The position numbers and the translations under genes were made by a program. Shown in pieces: positions 55,301 through 64,000 of a stretch of 64,000 bases of DNA (the stretch's first letter is position 1; every line of letters starts with the position of its first letter). This DNA comes from Salvia splendens. Lineage: Eukaryota; Streptophyta; Magnoliopsida; Lamiales; Lamiaceae. Under the pieces are notes generated by a model. The model was given only the letters and a program-made list of their open reading frames with translations, ran no database searches and had not been told where the DNA came from. The DNA lies in NCBI RefSeq assembly GCF_004379255.2, contig NC_056051.1, positions 26,033,267 to 26,097,266 on the forward strand, given 5' to 3'.

Positions 55301-55611
55301 ACCCACGAAGGATACTTCACTTCGAATAACACATCCGCCTTCAATAATTGACGGACTTCGTCATGGATGACTTGACTTCGTTCTGCCGCAAAGAGTCTTT
55401 GCTTCTGTTTTATCGGCCGGACCGAAGGATCAATATTTAAACGATGAGTGATTACCTCGGGGGGCACTCCGGTCATGTCCAACGGAGACCATGCAAAGAC
55501 GTCTTTGTACTCCTTGAGGAGCTGGATGGTTTTTTCCCGAAGTAGAGGCGTTTCCGCGAAACCGATCTTGACCGTTCTGGATGGATCATCTTCGTATAAC
55601 TGAACGGTCAT
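52378..55611 (-). CDS. pol: reverse transcriptase, two RNase H domains, integrase
   Basis: 1077 aa from its first Met, but the frame continues upstream without a break to the amber codon at 55675-55677 and so to gag. Domain order: reverse transcriptase (about 90-270, FLDLYKGYHQ at about 155 and the catalytic YVDD at 219-222), Ty3-type RNase H (about 330-480), a second RNase H of the plant/archaeal type (about 515-640, catalytic Asp521, Glu557, Asp583, Asp633), integrase zinc finger (His-His-Cys-Cys, about 735-790) and integrase core with WGIDIVGPL, ISDNGTQF and NGQTEV carrying the DDE triad. All key residues are present and there are no stops, so it looks functional. The dual RNase H is the accepted mark of the Tat lineage. 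Expression would need readthrough or another bypass of the amber codon. Confidence 0.95.
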   Translation of the reverse strand: MTVQLYEDDPSRTVKIGFAETPLLREKTIQLLKEYKDVFAWSPLDMTGVPPEVITHRLNIDPSVRPIKQKQRLFAAERSQVIHDEVRQLLKADVLFEVKYPSWVANPVMIKKKEGGWRMCIDFTDLNKHCPKDCYPLPNIDKKVEALIGFEIFCFLDLYKGYHQVLMDEIDASKTAFITDFGIFAYKKMPFGLKNAGATYQRMVDKLFRHLIGKEVEVYVDDIVVKSKSTSEYEHNLKSTLNVLKKANLKLNPQKCTFLVDSGKFLGCWVSKDGLKANPSKVQVVQNMAMPKSIHDVQRLTGCLAALNRFLSQAAEKQLPFFKVLKKAPKFEWGAEQKKAFDELKSYLAELPILSAPTEAEVIFLYLAASDQTISAVLVREEGLKQLPIYFTSRALRGPETRYQPLEKIALALVNAARRLRPYFYAHKVCVLTDLPLRQVLTKPEASGRIAKWAIELGEHTIEYLPRKAIKGQALADFLAEAKFDQAIPVITEQKNSANAELAQPLESEVEPPDYWSGFVDGASNKMGSGAGILLVAPDGHEVTYSLRFLFPTTNNEAEYEALLAGLQLAQSLLVKSLKVHCDSQVIVNHMLGTSEARDERMKKYLDKAQNISRSFSYFRIIRIPRAENSRADTLSKLASDPSSKVEELMHRSIDEAEVHSVSSSPNWMTPILRYLDQGQLPEDKREARKITCRALRYELHEGVLFRKYYLQPLLRCVGPEETDYILREVHEGSCGSHIGARALATKVLRWGYYWPTMVQEAVQLVKKCTKCQIHANVPRMPQTDLYTMQSPWPFMQWGIDIVGPLPQAPRQMKFLIVAVDYFTKWVEAEPLATITSSKALDFVWKNIVCRFGIPHILISDNGTQFTDKTFKNWCQELNIQQRFTSVSHPQANGQTEVTNRILVKGLKARLEQAKGQWVENLPQVLWSYRTTPKTSNGETPYSLVYGTEAVIPVEIGVPSPRTLNFSSEMNDDGLRAELDLAEERRELACIKAAKYKEQVARYYNQRVKKLQFQVGDLVLRNNEVSRAEKLGKLEPTWEGPYRVSEVLGKGSYKLTHMSGEQVPRTWHISNLKKFHL

Positions 55612-55668
55612 TGAGTTCGGCTCTGGTGTGACTTCGGTAATTTCGCTTGCCTCTGACTCCGGCTGCTG

Positions 55669-55677
55669 TGATTGCTA
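55669..55677 (-). promoter_or_regulatory. leaky stop context between gag-protease and pol
   Basis: On the minus strand the stop and the next two codons are TAG CAA TCA. This fits the UAG-CAR-YYA pattern known to allow ribosomal readthrough in plant systems. The frames before and after are identical, with no other stop. Function is inferred, not shown. Confidence 0.6.
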
Positions 55678-57756
55678 TGCTTGATGATGCCGATCTGATT
55701 GCTCGGCACTTTTAAGCGCAATCTGCAGACACTCTTTTGCTCTCTTTTGATCACCTCGGATGACCGCTATCCCCCCTTTAGTGGGGAGCTTGATGGTGAG
55801 ATGATAAGTAGAGCAAACGGCCCGAACTGCGTTGAGCCAGTCTCTTCCCAGGATGATGTTGTACGGAGACCGAGCTTTTACCACAAAGAACTCAATCATC
55901 GTACTGGAGCTAGTAGGCGCTTTCCCCACCGTGATCGGAAGGCTGATAATACCTTCAGGGCGGGTGTCCTCCTGGGCGAAGCTCTTCAGGGGAAGCGGAG
56001 CCGGACTGAGCCGAGCTGGGTCCACTTCTAGTTTGTCGAAGCACTCTTTAAAAAGAATGCTAACCGACGCTCCTGTATCCACAAACACCCTGTGGATTAG
56101 TTTGTTTGCCACTCCGGCTTGGATGACAATGGCGTCTTGGTGAGGAGAGATGGCCGGGACGGGATCAGCATCCGAGAACGTAATCACTTCGTCCTGCTTC
56201 AGCCTTTTATGCGTTGGCTCCTCTCGATTGGAGCCTCTGCGCTCTGACTTCAGGGACGACTTGGTCTTCCCGGCAGGGAGAGCGTCGATAGTCTGGATTA
56301 CTCCATCATATTGCGGCTCGTCATCGTCTTCGGGATCCGGCTGCCTTTTCGGATCCTGAGGAGCGCAGTTCGCACCTCTCTGCTTTTTATTCTTCTTTGA
56401 CTGCTTGCTTTGGTATTTTTTCAATGTCCCTGCCTTCACAAGAACATCGATACCTGCAGCCAAGTTTCTGCACTCCTCGGTATCGTGACCGTGGTCTTGA
56501 TGGTAGGAGCAGTAGTTATCCCGGGGTCGGCGCGCGGCTGATTTCGTCATCCGCTTTGGCTTTTCGAACAGGTCAGAGTGCAGTTCGAAAATTTCCGCTC
56601 TCGGCTTGTTCAGCGGTACGAACTGAGCGGGCGGCTTCTCGGGATTGAGACGGGGTCCCAATCTGTCTTGTACCGGAGCCTTTTGAATTCTTTCAAATGG
56701 AGTCCGGCGAGGATGCCCCTGATCGCTATGATCGGGCTTCCTTCTGTCTCCTCGGGACGATGAGCTGTCTAACGACCGTTTGCGACGGTCTGCCTCATCG
56801 GCCCGGGAGTACTGGTCCGCAATGTCCCACATTTCCTGAGCTGTCTGCGGACCGCACTCAACGAGCTTCCTGTAGAGAGCTCCGGGCAGGATTCCATTTT
56901 GGAATGCCGAGATGACAAGTAGATCGTTGAGATCGTCTACTTGCAGGCATTCCTTGTGGAATCTTGTCATAAAGTCGCTGATTTTTTCGTCGCGACCTTG
57001 ACGAATGGAAAGCAGCTGAGCCGAAGTGATTCGGACTTCCGCTTTCTGAAAGAACCTCCTATGGAATGCATCCATTAGATCTCGGTAAGATCTAATGCTG
57101 CCTTGGGGGAGGCTATCGAACCACCTTCTTGCGTTCCCGATGAGCAGCTCGGGAAACAGCTTGCACATGTGGACCTCGTTGAGACCCTGGTTCGCCATGT
57201 TATATTGATAGCGTCCCAAGAAATCATGAGGATCCACGAGTCCGTCATAGGTTATCGACGGAGTTCGGTAGTTCTGTGGTAGGGGAGTTCGGGTAATATC
57301 GTCCGAGAACGGAGTCCTCAATGCTCCGTACACGGCGAACCCGACATTTCTTCGGTATGGAGGAGATGGAGTTCTCCTGTGATTCCGGTACCGAGGATTC
57401 TTTCTCCTGGAAGACATGACACTACTGCGGTAGTGACTGTCTCGTATGGAGGGAGAGGGAGAATCCGCCGTTTTCGTCTCTGGCTGCTTTTGGTTTTTTT
57501 GCAGGAAGGTTAAGAATTCCTCCTGCTTTTCAGCCAAAAACAGCTTGACAGCCTCGTTCAAATCGGGCTGCTGGGAAGACTCAGTGGGACGATTTTTGGA
57601 GCGGCTTGTTCCTCCGCCATGAGAACTGGTGGTGGATTTATCCCTAGGCTGTTTTCCAGACCTATGGGATGGATTGGCTTCCTCCTGGTTCTCACGGGCA
57701 GGAATACGGGTACTCTGCGATCTGGTATGCATTTTTTGGGTGGAAAAAATGGTCAA
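55675..57756 (-). CDS. gag with C-terminal aspartic protease
   Basis: 693 aa. An Arg/Ser/Glu-rich N-terminus comes first, then the Retrotrans_gag capsid region (about 155-330, RSYRDLMDAFHRRFF, GILPGALYRKLVECGP), a basic linker and a CCHC-like zinc-binding motif of Tat type (CSYHQDHGHDTEEC). The retropepsin part has the active site DTGAS (about residue 555) and ILGRDWL near the end. Protease therefore belongs to the gag frame, upstream of the stop. The stop codon is TAG at 55677-55675. Pol follows in the same frame, so both are one 1793-codon frame with a single amber. The ATG at 57756 follows the primer site by about 35 bases; an in-frame ATG at 57729 is an alternative. Confidence 0.93.
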   Translation of the reverse strand: MTIFSTQKMHTRSQSTRIPARENQEEANPSHRSGKQPRDKSTTSSHGGGTSRSKNRPTESSQQPDLNEAVKLFLAEKQEEFLTFLQKNQKQPETKTADSPSPSIRDSHYRSSVMSSRRKNPRYRNHRRTPSPPYRRNVGFAVYGALRTPFSDDITRTPLPQNYRTPSITYDGLVDPHDFLGRYQYNMANQGLNEVHMCKLFPELLIGNARRWFDSLPQGSIRSYRDLMDAFHRRFFQKAEVRITSAQLLSIRQGRDEKISDFMTRFHKECLQVDDLNDLLVISAFQNGILPGALYRKLVECGPQTAQEMWDIADQYSRADEADRRKRSLDSSSSRGDRRKPDHSDQGHPRRTPFERIQKAPVQDRLGPRLNPEKPPAQFVPLNKPRAEIFELHSDLFEKPKRMTKSAARRPRDNYCSYHQDHGHDTEECRNLAAGIDVLVKAGTLKKYQSKQSKKNKKQRGANCAPQDPKRQPDPEDDDEPQYDGVIQTIDALPAGKTKSSLKSERRGSNREEPTHKRLKQDEVITFSDADPVPAISPHQDAIVIQAGVANKLIHRVFVDTGASVSILFKECFDKLEVDPARLSPAPLPLKSFAQEDTRPEGIISLPITVGKAPTSSSTMIEFFVVKARSPYNIILGRDWLNAVRAVCSTYHLTIKLPTKGGIAVIRGDQKRAKECLQIALKSAEQSDRHHQA

Positions 57757-57788
57757 AAATTCGCTTTATCACAAATTTGATTCTCTGG

Positions 57789-57806
57789 TTCCCACAGACG
57801 GCGCCA
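57789..57806 (-). other. primer-binding site
   Basis: Minus strand TGGCGCCGTCTGTGGGAA, one base inside the 5' LTR and identical to the site in the older copy at 1624-1641. Only the first nine bases fit tRNA-Asp, so the primer is uncertain. Confidence 0.75.
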
Positions 57807-57807
57807 G

Positions 57808-58547
57808 TGATGAATCCGCGAATTATTGATGATGATGAATGGTGATGAATCCGCGAATTATTGATGATGATGAATGCTCGTAAAAATAAATTACGACACG
57901 GAAATTTTACGTGGTTCGATTTACTGAGGTAAATCTACGTCCACGGGGAGAAATGGGGGCAGGTTTGTATTGCTTGATCTGCGAATTACAGCTTACAACA
58001 CAGACTTGCTATATGATTTTTTCTCTAGAGAGATTCTAACTCCTCATATCAGATCTAAGTTCTATTTATATATGGAACTAAGATCGTGGCTTGCATCTCC
58101 ACCCTAAGTCGTGGATGTCGTGTAGGTCATGGCCTAAGATCGTGGATGTAGCGTAGGTCATGGCCTACGATCGTGGCCTGAGTTGACACCACGTGGTAGT
58201 GGGTGTGTTGGACATCCTGTATGGGTCCACTAACTCCTTGTTCGGTCGAATACTGAGACCGAACTGCTTTGGTTGCCGATCTTTGAGTAGAGCTTGATGC
58301 CGACCTGAGAGCAGAGCTTGATTGGCTGGCTTTTACCGAGCTGTAGGCTGAGGCCGAACTCTTTGGTAATGCCGAACTCATACTCCTGCTTTGGTTGCCG
58401 ATCTGAGAGTAGAGCTTGATAGGTTGGCTTTTACCGAGCTGTAGGCTGAGGCCGAACTCTTTGGTAATGCCGAACTCATACTCTTCCTTGGGCTTTGGGC
58501 TGATGGGCCGTCATTGCTGTTGGGCTTGTTTAGTACGCACCCCATCA
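57808..58547 (-). repeat. 5' LTR (740 bp)
   Basis: Same length as the 3' LTR, and no difference was found by eye. It holds the promoter of the element, reading towards lower coordinates. ORFs seen inside it are shared by both LTRs and are not genes. Confidence 0.95.
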
Positions 58548-58712
58548 GAAATACTACTACCATTTTTTATCTTTGTTTTTAGCTTCTTTTTGTTTATTCG
58601 TTTAGCTGCTCAATCACCCTTTCAAAAACAACAAATGCTGCATCGATTTCACCACAGCTTGCATACATATGAATCCATGAGTTCTTCAATGTGACTGACA
58701 AGAATCGGCTTC

Positions 58713-59165
58713 TTACGGTAACTGAAATACTCGAAAACATACGAATGAATAAACGAGGAATAAGCGCAAGACTACCTTCGACCTCCCTTTTTTTCGCGCA
58801 TCCAGCAATCGTTGTAGTCTACGAGGCCACGTTCCTCTCCGGAATATCGCCCGTGCTCCATCGAAATCTCCACACCTAGAGCTCCCCAAAAGCAAGGAAT
58901 TATTCCATGTGACAATGCACCGCTTAGACATTTCATCGAACACGTTCTCCGCTTTAACAGCTCCATCTCCCTCACCTTTCTTAACATAAAAATCAACCAA
59001 ACTGCTTTAAAACGAGCACATTCGAGCAAAATCCTCTCTTCAAAACCTTCCCGTGCGCTTGCATTCCGTGGGTGGTTTGGTTTCAGAGCTCGGGCTCGGC
59101 ATTTGATCGAACAGCTGGTGGGCGATGGGGAAATTGTTGTGGGCCGTGTAAAGGGCCAATAAATT
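58713..59165 (-). pseudogene. decayed PPR gene fragment
   Basis: In two alternating minus-strand frames the sequence reads like PPR repeats: LVDFYVKKG, AENVFDEMSKR, IVTWNNSLLLGSSRCGDFDGARAIF, and upstream AHNNFPIAHQLFDQMPS. Frameshifts and stops break it, and the rest of a PPR gene is absent. The gypsy insertion ends 165 bp away and may have removed or separated the remainder. Confidence 0.75.
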
Positions 59166-59272
59166 AACGAGAAGGAATCTGTAGCCCTTCCATTTAGCCC
59201 AAAAAACAGAAAAAATTGATTTTAAAAGCCCATTTAGCCCAGAATAAATGGAGAATCTACAACATCAAAAAG

Positions 59273-59346
59273 TGGCCCATGCAGGTCTCGAACCTGCGAC
59301 CTTGGCGTTATTAGCACCACGCTCTAACCAACTGAGCTAATGGGCC
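59273..59346 (-). tRNA. tRNA-Ile (anticodon AAU)
   Basis: A 74-nt gene on the minus strand: acceptor stem GGCCCAT/ATGGGCC with discriminator A, D-arm TAGCTCAGTTGGTTAGAGC (A box), anticodon loop with AAT, and T-arm GGTTCGAGACC (B box). All stems pair. No intron. A run of five T follows directly (59266-59270 on the plus strand is A), a pol III terminator. Confidence 0.96.
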
Positions 59347-59349
59347 ACT

Positions 59350-60300
59350 TGTAATTCCTGAATTTTTATTTTGATACTATTAATTTAGGAGTATATAATA
59401 TACTTATTCCATATGTCTAAAATTATACTTTAAAGATTACAATATACTAAAAGTGTGATGACAACCACTGAAAAATCGACTTGACATCTTATTGAAGGGG
59501 GATGTATTGAATAATTTCGAGACTCAAATTTGCTTGAAAAGATCATAAAATATGTGGGACAACTTTAGTATATACACTTTTAACAAATTAAACTAAATTA
59601 ACGAGTAATAATGAAAGATAAAGTCAAACCCATTTCCTCTAACTTCATCCCAAAAAACAACAAAAGATAGGCATATCATTCAAAAAAAATTGACCTGCAT
59701 AAAAACCAGTGTAAAAACCAAAGTAAACAATTATTGGGGGACGAGGAGCGTATTAAATTTACTCTTTGGAATGTAGTTTATCTCGTGGCAAGACAGCTAC
59801 TTGCCAATTATATGTGATTGTGGTTAACTTTTATTCTTCATCTGCCATCAATTGTTAGCAAGATCCATCACACCACCTCTGACTTCAACGTCGACGATGA
59901 CATTTTTCGTTGGTCACTAGTTTGATTTAAGTATCATTGGATCTCATGATTTAAACACCATTCATTCACGTGCTATCATATCATCCAGCGCAAAACTCCA
60001 TTAAATTCGACTATTAGAGTTTACGCTAACTTCATGGTCCGACAACTCTTTCCCAACTATTCGAGGTTGTGGTTAACTTTAATTCTTCACCCGATCAATC
60101 GTCAATGACACTCGCAACATCGCATCTGCCTTCGATAATGATCTTTTTTTCACAATATCCACCCTACGAGTTCGATTTACCGAATCGACCCTCACCACCA
60201 CCCAAATGCACCCCTCGTTGTCAAGGCGACCCAATTCCAGAAACAGATCTCTACTAACTGAGCTGTATCCCCCGAGCCAAGTGGAACATACACCAATGAA
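59350..60300. other. intergenic, nothing recognised
   Basis: AT-rich up to 59750, then mixed sequence. A phrase ttgtggttaacttt-attcttca occurs twice (59818 and 60066), hinting at an old duplication. No gene is supported. Confidence 0.45.
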
Positions 60301-60310
60301 AAGCCAACAG

Positions 60311-60735
60311 AATATCTTCTAACATGATTGAATACACATAAATATAGTTCATCTATTTATAAAGATAAAAAATAAAATAAAAAATTAATTTTTTGTGGAT
60401 ACAAATGTAGATGGCCGAAAAGAGATGCAAAAGGGACCATTGGACCCCACCAAAAAAAATCGAAATGCTCTGTCGAGTCTATCTAGATTCAAAATCACAG
60501 CTCATCCAGCTTTATTAGATCTCTCCGCTGACGTGGCATTTTTCTATCTCTTTAATCGATATAATATCTTCCCTTTCCACTTTTTCTCCATCCAGCCTCT
60601 CCTAGCCTTCCACGTCATCCATTTCCCTAACCTGCGCCCGATGCGCTCGATCTCCGCCCTCCATTTCACACAATCTCGACGATCCGCTCATTTTAGCAGC
60701 CACCACAACAAAGAAAAAGCGCCATTAAAATATCT
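60311..60735 (+). promoter_or_regulatory. TOC1 promoter with evening-element cluster
   Basis: A full evening element, AAAATATCT, is at 60727-60735. Two shorter AATATCT cores are at 60311-60317 and near 60564. An ACGTGGC box is at 60532-60538. In Arabidopsis the TOC1 promoter is repressed by CCA1/LHY through an evening element, so the same control is likely here. The transcript start is probably between about 60700 and 60850. Confidence 0.7.
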
Positions 60736-61245
60736 TCTTCTCTCTCTCCTTTTTCGGCACTTTATTCTGAGCTTTTCGACAACAAGCCAAGGAAATTCAT
60801 TCACTGGATAGAAATAGATAGATACAGGTTTTGATAGGTGGTGTGCTAAAGTGCGCCGGGGCGGCTCGGGTGACCGTTGGATTCGGAGTTTCCTATTTCA
60901 GCTGCTCCCTGTGATGATTGATTGCCGTTTATGGAAAGCGAGGATTGTCAACTGGCTGATTGATGATTTGATTTGACGCCGTTGACGCAGCAGCTACCTA
61001 ATTGATATTGAGCTGAGTTCTGTGGTTTGGTTTGTGGTGTGGTGATGATCTGGAGGAATGGAAGTTTGTGGTGGAGTTCGGTGCTGAATTGGATTGGATT
61101 GATTGGATTGGAGTAGTTTTTTTATCATTTTTGGTCGGTGGTTTATCGATTTGGGGAGGTTTTCGAGGTGTGAGAATGGAGTTTCTCTAACGCTGATTAT
61201 TTTTGGGGGTGAATTCGGAACGCTAATTCGTGATTGAGATTAGTG

Positions 61246-63742
61246 ATGGAGAAGAGTGAGATAGCGAAGGCCGGGGACGGGTTCATCGATCGGAGTAAAG
61301 TGAGGATTTTGCTGTGTGATAATGATGTGAGGAGTTCTGAGGAGGTTTTTACACTTTTGTGTAGATGTTCTTATCAAGGTTTTGATTTGTTATCCCTCTT
61401 CTTGATTTGGAATTCATTGATTTTGAGTATTGATTGAAGTTGATTTTTTTTATGGTTAGTTAGTTATTTGTTATGTGGATGAGTTCTTGTTTGCAATATG
61501 TGTATGTTTAGTTAGTCATATGTTGTATTGATGATTCTTGTTTGCCTTATGTGTGCTTCTTAGATGTATGTATTTCTGCTATTTGCTTAAGAAGTTGTTG
61601 TGAAGTTTTTAGTGATCTTTCGTTGTGTTACCGATCTTTCATGGGTCGAAAAGATTAAGGAAGCTGGAGTTTACTGTGAATCTTTACCATGGAAATTATG
61701 CTCTTATAGAAAATAGGCTTAATTGCCGATAGGATATGATGTGGGTTACTCTATTTAGAAGTTGACGTGCTCTAAGTCACATATAGGAAAGATTTTATTC
61801 GGCGAATGCACTGAACTCCTTTGGTAATGGAAGATTAGACACAATGAGTAAGTAACTGAAATAAGTCTAACTGCATTCCTTAAGTTTCAGTACTTCAGTA
61901 AGATTTCCCGAGGATCGGCTGGAATCTGGATCACCACTTAAACATGAGTCCAGCTGTTGGCTATATCAACCTTGCAGAACTCATCCTTACTTTTGTCACT
62001 TTCATCTTTGTCATGGCAATTCACATGAAAATTATTGGAGTTGTTTACTTAAGAACTCATTCTAATCAACTTTAACATCATTCGTCACTTAATCAGTTGA
62101 CGAAGCTATAGGAGTTCATTCATCTCTGTATATATGCAGTACTGTCCATCTCTACAGTGAGTCGCTTTAGTACTACATTTTGGAAATCAATCATATCAGT
62201 AGTAAGGGTTTCTGTTCTTTTTTCTTATCTATAAAGTTCGCATCACACACACTAACAGATGTCTGAATCAGATTCATGTTCTTTCAAGTTCCGAATCTGT
62301 ATGCTGTCCGCTTTCTACTTCTGCTGGTGATTTTGGGTAGTACGTACACTAAGTACATATTTGATTTGGTGATGGTTTGACAACTGAGGAAAAAGGATCT
62401 AATTATTGATTCTGGAAAGTTGAATCGAGTTTTATTTTTTTAATGCAATCAACCATCTATGAAGTTTGGGTGCTGAATGTAATGGATCTTTCTTTTCAGT
62501 GACTGCCGTAAAGTCGCCAAGACAGGTGATTGATGCACTGAATGCAGAGGGTCCTGATATAGATATCATTCTTTCTGAGGTTGAGCTTCCGATGTCTAAA
62601 GGACTGAAAATGTTAAAGTATATTACGAGGGATAAAGAGTTGCGGCGAATTCCTGTGATAAGTGAGTACTCACTTTTTTCGTTTCTCGTAGAGGTTTTAA
62701 TTATAAATATTTGAATTGATTTTTTTTTCTGCATACCTTTAGTGATGTCAGCTCAAGACGAGGTTCCTCTCGTTGTCAAGTGCCTGAAATTTGGAGCAGC
62801 TGACTATCTAGTGAAGCCATTACGTACAAATGAGCTCTTGAACTTGTGGACTCACATGTGGAGAAGAAGGAGAATGGTATATACTATCTACTTTATATGA
62901 CGTAGTTATCATTTAATATTTTTCAAGTCTTCTGGGATTCTCCTTTAGCAGTTGTGATGACTTTTTTTTATTATTATTAATAATTTAATCTGGAAAAAAA
63001 TTCTCAAAAATGGATATTCAATTGTAAATTCTGAGTTTTTACTATCTTGGCCCATGATGGGTCTACACCGGCTACAACCACTTCTTCTTTGTTGAACCCT
63101 TGGCAAACATCAGTTACCTTTAACAGACTAGCCGAATAAACTCTTAGATAAATGGTTGTTAAGTATAAACTACATACCATACCGTGTTAATATATCACTC
63201 TCTTTTCTCACCCAGGCTACCTTGAAGCCAGGCAGCATAGTCCTGTTGTCAAATTTTGTATGCAGAGTGTTGCATGTATATACCGTGTTTACGTTGATAG
63301 AGTACATTAGTCATATATTCCCTAAGGTTTTAGTATAAAAACAACGGTTCAATCTTGCCTAACTTTTCTATCTACAGCTGGGACTTGTGGAGAAGAACAT
63401 CATAAGTTATGATTTTGATCTGGTGGTGTCAGACCACAGTGATGACGCTAACACCAATAGCACTACCTTATTTTCGGATGACACAGATGACAAGTCTCGA
63501 AAGAGTACTAACCCAGAGATGTGTGTCTCAACTCACCAAGAACATGAGGTGAGGTTAATTTAATGTACTGAAAGTCTGAAAGCACCCTTAAAGTGTGCCT
63601 GTATTTGACTTGTCTTTGCATCTATATTTTCAGATAAATACCACCACAGCTGTTCCTATAGCTACTGCAGATGAGACTCGTCGAGAGTGTCAGCCTGATG
63701 TTCCAGGAATAAGTGACAGGCGTACATATGAAATGAGGATAG
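61246..63742 (+). CDS. TOC1: TOC1/PRR1 pseudo-response regulator, 3' end beyond window
   Basis: Coding exons seen: 61246-61378, 62500-62661, 62743-62876, 63378-63548 and 63634-63742 (introns gt...ag; phases 1, 1, 0, 0, 1). The roughly 236 residues hold the whole receiver-like domain: DGFIDRSKVRILLCDND, AVKSPRQVIDALNAEGPDID, the pseudo site ILSEVELP with Glu (about residue 71) where true response regulators have the phospho-Asp, and GAADYLVKPLRTNELLNLWTHMWRRRRM. The start of the variable middle follows (FSDDTDD). The CCT domain lies beyond the window end. TOC1 is the evening-phased nuclear repressor of the plant clock. The start ATG follows a 400-500 nt leader; intron 1 is 1.1 kb. Confidence 0.96.
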
Positions 63743-64000
63743 GTAAATTGATCACAAGATTTAATCATTTTGTGAATACTAAAAGCTGCTAATCTTGTGC
63801 ATATCTATATGTGTGTGTGTATTTGAAGAATGAAACTGAGACTGTTTTTTTATTGGCTTATTTGCACATGTTTTCTGTGACTGTTAACTAAAAGCTCGAA
63901 GCATGAATCGAATAGTTAAAGTGCATTTACATGCTAGAGAACTGTAATTTCGAATTTCTTTGATAGTTTTCACAGCAATGTTAGCATATGAGTTATCACT

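Larger units (their letters stand above)
47304..58547 (-). mobile_element. full-length Tat-lineage Ty3/gypsy LTR retrotransposon
   Basis: The element is 11,244 bp and reads on the minus strand. Two 740-bp LTRs (57808-58547 is the 5', 47304-48043 the 3') look identical by eye. They are bounded by TGATG/CATCA and flanked by a perfect 5-bp duplication, gaaat (47299-47303 and 58548-58552). The order is 5' LTR, primer site, gag-protease, amber codon, reverse transcriptase - RNase H - second RNase H - integrase, tandem repeats, a gene on the opposite strand, a purine-rich tract and the 3' LTR. The second RNase H and the antisense gene near the 3' LTR are marks of the Tat lineage. Intact frames and matching LTRs indicate a very recent insertion. 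Confidence 0.97.

Noticed and set aside
60395..60811. 138-codon plus-strand frame upstream of TOC1
   Set aside because: It lies in the promoter/leader, contains the evening element and has no recognisable domain.
63966..64000. Possible sixth TOC1 exon after ttttcacag at 63969-63977
   Set aside because: The acceptor-like sequence is good, but the residues that follow do not look like TOC1 and the window ends; not called.

Overview
The window is nuclear DNA of a flowering plant, most likely a eudicot. It is AT-rich, its genes have GT-AG introns, and it holds plant-specific families: a DYW-type PPR protein, plastid NAD-malate dehydrogenase, CLE and PSY peptide precursors, an ACHT thioredoxin and the clock gene TOC1. 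An asterid such as a Lamiales species is plausible but is not shown by the sequence.

Layout. 1-2302: one end of an internally deleted Tat-type Ty3/gypsy element. 2540-3605: a degenerate repeat array. 3836-5850: a PIF/Harbinger element carrying only a transposase. 5.9-12.5 kb: gene-poor, with Stowaway-type MITEs, a duplicated segment and a MULE-like long-TIR element. 13.2-15.2 kb: an exostosin (GT47) glycosyltransferase, followed on the other strand by a CLE45-like peptide gene. 18.1-23.6 kb: a DYW PPR gene and plastid NAD-MDH, tail to tail. 26.4-26.8 kb: a three-exon PSY-type peptide precursor. 27-31.3 kb: MITEs, among them a MULE-like element with a captured dinucleotide-binding-fold exon fragment. 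31.7-33.9 kb: an HNH-domain protein. 37.8-38.4 kb: a two-EF-hand calmodulin-like protein with a hAT-type element just after its stop. 40-41.3 kb: a hierarchical tandem repeat. 42.4-43.5 kb: an ACHT-type thioredoxin. 43723-45557: a second PIF/Harbinger-like element, carrying only the Myb-like partner protein. 47304-58547: a complete, apparently very young Tat-lineage LTR retrotransposon. 58.7-59.3 kb: a decayed PPR fragment and a tRNA-Ile(AAU). 60.3 kb to the end: the promoter and first five coding exons of TOC1/PRR1, which runs off the window.

From memory, the PPR, MDH, HNH, EF-hand and PSY genes resemble Arabidopsis genes that cluster around At3g473-At3g475, and ACHT plus TOC1 resemble neighbours on Arabidopsis chromosome 5. 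The host genes may therefore be a conserved syntenic block broken up by transposons.

The most unusual signal is a pair of PIF/Harbinger elements. Their terminal repeats are related, both make 3-bp target duplications and their leaders are built alike, but the transposase is in one element and the Myb-like protein in the other, as if a two-gene transposon had been split into two units. The full-length gypsy element adds a single in-frame amber codon between gag-protease and RT-integrase in a leaky-stop context, and an intron-containing gene on the opposite strand.
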